Program-made: the position numbers and the translations under genes | In this document: positions 62,173 through 64,000 of the stretch, one piece after another | Layout: each line of letters begins with the position of its first letter | Position numbering within the stretch: the stretch's first letter is position 1 | The notes under the pieces: generated by a model | Databases searched by the model: none | Told to the model about the DNA's origin: nothing | What the model saw: the letters and a program-made list of their open reading frames with translations, nothing else | NCBI GenBank assembly: GCA_001802455.1 | Contig: MGXZ01000023.1 | Span: 62,001 to 126,000 of the forward strand | Length of the DNA stretch: 64,000 bases | From: Gammaproteobacteria bacterium RIFCSPHIGHO2_12_FULL_39_24 | Lineage (GTDB): Bacteria > Pseudomonadota > Gammaproteobacteria > Coxiellales > Coxiellaceae | Direction of reading: 5' to 3'

Positions 62173-64000
62173 CTAAAAGTAATTTTGATACCAAAGTCCA
62201 AAGCAAAGCAGGTTAAATAAACGATGCCCATTGTCACACAGCCGATTTTGATGTTCAATCCAAAGTCGTTTAATATAATCAATCGAAAAATGGGTTGCCA
62301 TTTGACTGCTGGTTGTTACATCGTAGGCCATTTCAAATAATGAATGGGATAGCTGTGTGGAAATCGGAAAATTAAAACCTTGCTTAGAATGCGACAAAAC
62401 ATGTTTTGGTAAATAACGACGCTGACTATCTCGCAACAGTCGTTTACCTTGCGTGCCAGCAATTTTATAATGCACGGGTAAGCTTGCCGCAAATTCAACG
62501 ATGCGATAATCCAAGAACGGTGCTCGAACTTCTAATGAGTGCGCCATGCTGATTCGATCAACCTTTGTTAAAATATCATCTACTAACCACGTTTTTACAT
62601 CCACATACATCGCTTGATCCAAAAAATGACAATCCCGAACCTGATCAAAGAAGGACAAATCATGCGCCGCTGGATCAATCGAAATGGGCTCATGGCAGAG
62701 TAAAGCGCGATGCGAAGGGCTGAAAATTTTTCGCCAATGAAGATGAGCTGATTCTGGTGACAACATGACGCCGTTGAAAAACTGTTTCGCTTGATAATCA
62801 AAACTCAATTTTGAAAATGAAGTTGGCAAATAGTGTGCGCCACGCAATAAGCATTTTTTAAAAAACATCGGTAAATATTGTATTTTTTGATAATATCGAT
62901 CCGCTTGATAGGTGCGATATCCACCAAAGATCTCGTCTCCACCATCTCCTGATAAAGCAACGCCTACCTTATTGCTTGCTAGTTCACAGAGTAAATACAT
63001 TGGGATTAATGAAGTATCTGCAAAGGGTTCATCAAAGACAGAACAGCATTGCTCTAAAGTGTCAGTGGATAAATGTGAAATTGTTTTTTCATAATGAACT
63101 GTTGAAAAGTGAGCAGCTGTTTTTTGGCTGAGTTGGGATTCATCATAAGAATGTTCTCGAAATCCAATGCTGTATGTATTTACTTTATCATTCGTGTGTC
63201 GTGACATTGTTGAAACGAGTGTGCTTGAATCTAACCCGCCTGACAAAAATGCACCAGTCGGTACGTCCGAAAACATTTGCAGCTGCACAGCATCATGTAG
63301 CAAGTCATTCAGCTGCGCTTGTGCCGATCGATAGGAAATGGTTGATTTATTTTGAAAGAATTTACTTAATTCCCAATAACAGTGAATGTGAGAAGTATTT
63401 GAAAGATAATCATACTGTAGATAACAAGCAGGTGATAATTGTAAAACGTGCTCAAAAATAGATTGATGGTGTTGTGTGTAGTTAAAAGTGAGGTAATGCA
63501 TTAATGCTTGTGAAGAAATTTTTTTCTTCATGTCAGGATGTTGAATCAATCCTTTTAGTTCAGATGCAAAAATTAACAATTGAGATTGTCGATTGTGAAT
63601 GAGACTGTAATACAGTGGTTTTTCTCCTAAGCGATCTCGAACAAGCGTTAAACGTTTTTGAACATCATCCCAAATGGCAAATGCAAACATGCCGATTAAA
63701 CGGGAAATAGAATCAGTGCCCCAAGCCATCCATGCTTCAACTAATACTTCGCTATCCGAGTGTGTTTTAAATACATGACCTAGTTGCAGTAATTCGGAAC
63801 GCAAAGCACGATAATTATAGATTTCACCGTTAAAAACCAAACAATAACGATGGGTATGATCCCATATTGGCTGCGTCGCGCGTTTGTTTAGATCAATGAT
63901 TGATAATCGATTATGGCCTAGAAATCCATCAGATTGTAAGGAAACAGTGTGGGTCGCATCCGGGCCGCGATGTTTCATTACCTGTAACATTTTCTTGAGA
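62173..64000 (-). CDS. asnB: Glutamine-hydrolysing asparagine synthase-like amidotransferase (5' end outside the window)
   Basis: At least 605 residues are visible; the reading frame continues off the end of the window, so the N-terminus with the catalytic Cys2 is missing. HRGPDATH and IIDLNKRATQPI belong to the glutaminase domain; SGGLDSSTL is the ATP pyrophosphatase loop; LSGDGGDEIFGGY and MAHSLEVRAPFLD follow in the synthetase domain. AsnB-like proteins in polysaccharide loci amidate uronic acids or aspartate-like groups, so the product need not be asparagine. Lies 8 bases before the glycosyltransferase start. Confidence 0.88.
   Translation of the reverse strand, partial: LKKMLQVMKHRGPDATHTVSLQSDGFLGHNRLSIIDLNKRATQPIWDHTHRYCLVFNGEIYNYRALRSELLQLGHVFKTHSDSEVLVEAWMAWGTDSISRLIGMFAFAIWDDVQKRLTLVRDRLGEKPLYYSLIHNRQSQLLIFASELKGLIQHPDMKKKISSQALMHYLTFNYTQHHQSIFEHVLQLSPACYLQYDYLSNTSHIHCYWELSKFFQNKSTISYRSAQAQLNDLLHDAVQLQMFSDVPTGAFLSGGLDSSTLVSTMSRHTNDKVNTYSIGFREHSYDESQLSQKTAAHFSTVHYEKTISHLSTDTLEQCCSVFDEPFADTSLIPMYLLCELASNKVGVALSGDGGDEIFGGYRTYQADRYYQKIQYLPMFFKKCLLRGAHYLPTSFSKLSFDYQAKQFFNGVMLSPESAHLHWRKIFSPSHRALLCHEPISIDPAAHDLSFFDQVRDCHFLDQAMYVDVKTWLVDDILTKVDRISMAHSLEVRAPFLDYRIVEFAASLPVHYKIAGTQGKRLLRDSQRRYLPKHVLSHSKQGFNFPISTQLSHSLFEMAYDVTTSSQMATHFSIDYIKRLWIEHQNRLCDNGHRLFNLLCFGLWYQNYF

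Noticed and set aside
1-64000. CRISPR arrays, tRNA genes, insertion sequences or prophage
   Set aside because: I saw no spaced direct repeats, no tRNA-like cloverleaf sequence and no transposase or phage protein.

Overview
This window is one gene-dense surface-polysaccharide (LPS O-antigen and/or capsule) biosynthesis region from an AT-rich Gram-negative bacterium. No tRNA, rRNA, CRISPR array, insertion sequence or prophage is visible. A Wzi-type outer-membrane protein, a gamma-type galU, a wecB, and a legionaminic-acid-type legB-legC-legG trio beside hisH/hisF suggest a gammaproteobacterium. The transketolase pair, GDP-mannose branch and sugar C-methyltransferase recall the Coxiella phase I LPS locus, so a member or relative of Legionellales is a reasonable guess. 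That placement is inference and was not tested.

Layout. (A) 38-18756, plus strand: about 19 tightly coupled genes, many overlapping as ATGA or TAATG. They include a split transketolase, a KdsC-like phosphatase, a GatZ/KbaZ-type aldolase homologue, two different kinase/nucleotidyltransferase fusions, a CMP-sugar synthetase, methyltransferases, oxidoreductases and glycosyltransferases. (B) 18779-24968, minus strand: a six-gene operon holding an SDR, a dehydroquinate-synthase-like cyclase, a Gfo/Idh/MocA oxidoreductase, a full-length homologue of the animal enzyme CMP-N-acetylneuraminate hydroxylase (Rieske plus metallo-beta-lactamase fold), a 2-hydroxyacid dehydrogenase and a cyclase/formamidase-family hydrolase. 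(C) 25112-32469, plus: two glycosyltransferases, a polysaccharide deacetylase, a long oxidoreductase, wzi and wecB. (D) galU (minus), then manC, colD-like, gmd, an epimerase/reductase, a sugar C-methyltransferase, an oxidoreductase and an RmlD-like reductase (33451-41431, plus), making GDP-linked deoxy or branched sugars. (E) 41436-44140, minus: an unknown gene, hisF2 and hisH2; facing them on plus (44255-50850) are legB, legC, legG, a MurJ/Wzx-type flippase, a FemAB-like transferase and a methyltransferase. (F) 50826-64000, mostly minus with two plus genes: an SDR and GMC oxidoreductase, a large GT-C-like membrane protein (plus), a carbamoyltransferase-SxtJ-DUF5989 triad (the last a 50-residue gene), an SGNH hydrolase (plus), a UPF0104-type membrane protein, an unknown helical-barrel protein, a polyprenyl-phosphate glycosyltransferase and a 5'-incomplete asnB-like amidotransferase.

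How it may work together. galU, manC and wecB supply common activated sugars. Block D makes GDP-linked 6-deoxy, 3,6-dideoxy and probably C-methylated sugars. legBCG starts a diacetamido-trideoxy or legionaminic-type sugar, and HisH/HisF would supply ammonia for amidation. Block A probably makes a CMP- or CDP-activated unusual sugar from transketolase-derived phosphates. Block B may modify a CMP-linked sugar or make a cyclitol. The glycosyltransferases, flippase, GT-C-like protein, carbamoyltransferase, deacetylase and SGNH hydrolase would assemble, export and decorate the glycan. The strongest candidate for something undescribed is block B, centred on the CMAH homologue, and its possible link with the CMP-sugar synthetase of block A.
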